Source of the DNA: Methylocystis sp. | Lineage (GTDB): Bacteria; Pseudomonadota; Alphaproteobacteria; Rhizobiales; Beijerinckiaceae | Length of the DNA stretch: 64,000 bases | NCBI GenBank assembly: GCA_022843405.1 | Contig: JALHNQ010000003.1 | Location: 57,743-121,742, forward strand | Direction of reading: 5' to 3' | In this document: positions 62,020 to 64,000 of the stretch, piece by piece | Layout of the letters: each line of letters starts with the position of its first letter | How positions within the stretch are numbered: position 1 is the stretch's first letter | Program-made: the position numbers and the translations under genes | Notes under the pieces: model-generated | The model's input: only the letters and a program-made list of their open reading frames with translations | What the model was told of the DNA's origin: nothing | The model's database searches: none

Positions 62020-62625
62020 ATGGCCGAACGCGTCGCCGGTCCCGAAATCGAAAAACTCGTGCAGCTCCTGGCGAAGCTGCCGGGACTTGGTCCGCGCTCG
62101 GCGCGGCGCGCGGTCTTACATCTCATCCGCAAGCGCGAGGAACTGCTCGCGCCGCTCGCCGCGGCGATGCGCGTCGCGCATGAGCGCATCGTCGCCTGCT
62201 CGATCTGCGGCAATATCGATACCAGCGATCCCTGCACGATCTGTCGCGACGCGCGCCGCGACGCGTCGATCCTGGTTGTCGTCGAGACGGTCGCCGACCT
62301 CTGGGCGCTGGAGCGGGCAGGGCTGCTCAATGCGCGCTATCATGTGCTCGGCGGGGTGCTGTCGCCGCTGGACGGCGTCGGCCCGGACGATCTCGCCATC
62401 GCGAGCCTCGTCGCGCGGGTGCGCATAGAGGAGACCAGCGAAGTCGTGCTCGCGGTCAACGCAACGGTCGATGGACAGACGACCGCGCATTACATTGCCG
62501 ATGCGCTCTCGCCGTCAGGCGTGAAGGTGACGCGGCTCGCCCATGGCGTTCCGGTCGGCGGCGAACTCGATTATCTCGACGAGGGCACGCTTGCGGCGGC
62601 GCTGGAGCGGCGGACTGCGTTTTAG
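62020..62625 (+). CDS. recR: Recombination protein RecR
   Basis: 201 residues. Helix-hairpin-helix [20 protein letters not shown], a C4 zinc finger ([16 protein letters not shown]) and a Toprim domain ([17 protein letters not shown]) in order. Acts with RecO/RecF to load RecA at gaps. Classical dnaX-ybaB-recR gene order. Confidence 0.96.
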   Translation: MAERVAGPEIEKLVQLLAKLPGLGPRSARRAVLHLIRKREELLAPLAAAMRVAHERIVACSICGNIDTSDPCTICRDARRDASILVVVETVADLWALERAGLLNARYHVLGGVLSPLDGVGPDDLAIASLVARVRIEETSEVVLAVNATVDGQTTAHYIADALSPSGVKVTRLAHGVPVGGELDYLDEGTLAAALERRTAF

Positions 62626-62649
62626 CGAGGCGCGAGAGTTTCCGCGTCG

Positions 62650-63300
62650 TCACTTCGCCGCGGTTTTCGAAGCGATGATCTTGTCCCAGTCCTCGACGCC
62701 GATCTCGCCGCTGTATTTGTCGCCATTGACGAAGAATGTCGGCGTAGAATTGACGCCGAATTTCTCGGCCCCGCGATCTCGCACCTTGTTCACGTTTTCG
62801 TAGAGCGCTTGATCCTTCAACACCGCTTCGAATTTTTCCTGGCCGAGGCCGGTTTGTTTCAACACATTCGCCAGTCCGTCGAGCGGCTTATCCGAAAAGG
62901 CCCAGTTTTTCTGCTGCGAGAAGAGGAGATCGACAGCCGCGTCGCGCTTCTCGCCGAGGTCGCGCGCCAGCATGAAAGCGGCCGTCGCCAGCGGATCGAG
63001 CGGGAACTCGCGCAGAATGAATTTTGCCTTGCCCGTATCGATATAATTCTTTTTCAGCTCGGGATAGACGTCGTGATGAAACGCCGCGCAATGGCTGCAG
63101 GTCATCGACGCATATTCGACGATGGTCACCGGAGCGCTCGCCTGGCCTTCCACAATGTCGGGCAGCGCATTCGGCGCCATCAGTTCGTCGACGGAAACCT
63201 TGCCCGAAGGCGACTTGTCGGCGTAAGCAGGCGCCGCGGCGCAGAGCGCGCAGGCGGCGGCGATAAGAAAACGACGACGGGGCAGAGAAGCAAAGGCCAT
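62650..63300 (-). CDS. DsbA-family thiol:disulfide protein
   Basis: 216 residues. N-terminal LPRRRFLIAAACALCAAAPAYA is a signal of twin-arginine-like appearance. The thioredoxin fold has the active site CSHC (Cys68-Cys71), a helical insert, and the cis-proline segment STPTFFVNG. Acts in the periplasm, as oxidase or isomerase. The start at 63300 matches the signal; the ORF-track start at 63360 does not. Convergent with recR. Confidence 0.9.
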   Translation of the reverse strand: MAFASLPRRRFLIAAACALCAAAPAYADKSPSGKVSVDELMAPNALPDIVEGQASAPVTIVEYASMTCSHCAAFHHDVYPELKKNYIDTGKAKFILREFPLDPLATAAFMLARDLGEKRDAAVDLLFSQQKNWAFSDKPLDGLANVLKQTGLGQEKFEAVLKDQALYENVNKVRDRGAEKFGVNSTPTFFVNGDKYSGEIGVEDWDKIIASKTAAK

Positions 63301-63391
63301 GTGCGGTCCATAAGTGTTGCGACGCGGAAGAGACCATAATCTCTTCGGTAAATGTGGCAAATCAAATTTCGACTTGGAACGGAAGCCGGCG

Positions 63392-63595
63392 CTACAAGCC
63401 GTGTCGTGGTTGAATGAACCAATAGAGCACGCCGAGAAAGGCGAGAACGAACCCGAACCAGAACACGACGTCGCCGATCTGCAGGTCCTTCATGCTGTAG
63501 CTGAGAACGCTGACCAGCAGACCGCCGATCGCTATCCAAAGGGGTTGCTGTCCGCGTTCGTTCTTTTTCGGCCGCTTCTTTGATGGCTCGGACAA
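63392..63595 (-). CDS. Small two-helix membrane protein
   Basis: 67 residues: a charged head (MSEPSKKRPKKNERGQQP) and two membrane segments (LWIAIGGLLVSVLSYSM; VVFWFGFVLAFLGVLYWF). No family recognised. It lies upstream of the DsbA-like gene on the same strand. Membrane-protein composition rather than GC-shadow composition supports coding. Confidence 0.6.
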   Translation of the reverse strand: MSEPSKKRPKKNERGQQPLWIAIGGLLVSVLSYSMKDLQIGDVVFWFGFVLAFLGVLYWFIQPRHGL

Positions 63596-63674
63596 GCGCC
63601 TCTCCCTGACGTTTCCCCCGCCGGTCCGACCGCTTCTTGTTGATGGATCTGCGAGCGGCGACGGCGCGTTTGCG

Positions 63675-63792
63675 CTTAGAGCAGGTTTCGAAAAAGTTGA
63701 CAGACTTTTTCGAAGAGAACCTGCTCCAACGTTTTGATTTTGAGCGATTCCTTATCGATCACATGATTCCATATGATCGGGAAGCGCTCTAG
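63675..63792. repeat. Dispersed palindromic repeat (AGAGCAGGTT type)
   Basis: GAGCAGGTT-TCGAAAAAGT-TGACAG-ACTTTTTCGA-AGAGAACCTGCTC is a near-perfect 48-base hairpin (63679-63726), followed by an AT-rich part ending GATCGGGAAGCGCTCTAG. Sequences like it are scattered between genes in related genomes. About 200 further bases to the window end hold no gene I can support; a second short palindrome (CGATTC ... GAATCG) is near 63905-63930. Confidence 0.75.
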
Positions 63793-64000
63793 ACTTTCCG
63801 ATCGCGCTTCCGCAGTCAAGAAATGTGAACGAAAAACAGCCGCGCGACGCGGCTGTTCTCCCTGAATCCCTGCGCGCGATGTTAGAGCGCGTTCGTGATT
63901 TTTCGATTCTGATGGGGATTCCCGAATCGGCCCGAGCATGATTCCTTCCTCGCGATAGCGATGGAGGCGAGAATGGCGCGGGCATACAGCCAGGATTTGC

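Noticed and set aside
63676-63939. Short minus-strand ORFs at the right edge
   Set aside because: They are translated from a palindromic repeat and have no ribosome site or domain.

Overview
The window is GC-rich, densely coded chromosomal DNA from an alphaproteobacterium of the Rhizobiales type. The best clue to its lifestyle is a particulate methane monooxygenase subunit C gene (pmoC, 51584-52357). A pyrophosphate-type phosphofructokinase, propionyl-CoA carboxylase beta and methylmalonyl-CoA mutase small subunit fit a type II methanotroph such as Methylocystis or Methylosinus. This placement is inferred from gene content; no rRNA gene is present.

Layout. 1-14.6 kb: the 3' end of a DUF4010/MgtC-like membrane protein, trxA, a probable structured RNA with an intrinsic terminator, pccB, a secreted ClpP-fold protein, tRNA-Val, then hupB-lon-clpX (reading leftwards, lon with a good heat-shock-type promoter), PPi-PFK, a small secreted protein, secA, and a RelE/HTH toxin-antitoxin pair beside a gene fragment. 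14.6-26.8 kb: housekeeping and accessory genes (NodB-like deacetylase, acetyltransferase plus zinc alcohol dehydrogenase, APH-kinase fusion, gapR, a large DUF2235 membrane hydrolase, RDD protein, bpt, L,D-transpeptidase, mutA). 27.1-32.8 kb: a compact co-directional set of acyl carrier protein, ketosynthase, two hot-dog dehydratase-type proteins, short-chain reductase and two membrane glycosyltransferases, which looks like a dedicated glycolipid pathway. 32.8-36.9 kb: DsbD-N-like protein, YqgE, GNAT, aldo/keto reductase, ParA-like ATPase. 37.1-43.3 kb: one assimilatory sulfate reduction operon (ferredoxin, DUF2849, cysI, DUF934, cysH, cysD, cysN), in which cysN carries a DUF2061 membrane tail. 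43.4-52.4 kb: polA, aroC, a three-domain ACP/adenylate-forming ligase/acyltransferase, a small secreted cysteine-rich protein and the orphan pmoC. 52.4-64 kb: hemW, a zincin-like protein, ada, a histone-deacetylase-fold protein, hisZ-hisG, the SRP RNA followed by dnaX-ybaB-recR, a DsbA-like protein, a small membrane protein and intergenic repeats.

The most striking observation is in the orphan PmoC. At the three positions that form the CuC copper site in characterised enzymes it reads Thr129, His133 and Asn146 instead of Asp, His, His, while the CuD ligands Asn200, His204 and His218 are intact. Numbering agrees exactly with a constant offset of 27 from the Methylococcus capsulatus residues. 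Next in interest are the glycolipid cluster, the three-domain ligase, the CysN-DUF2061 fusion and the unassigned structured RNA upstream of trxA. No insertion sequence, prophage or CRISPR array was seen; several families of short palindromic intergenic repeats are present, one of which has supplied the end of a dehydratase gene.
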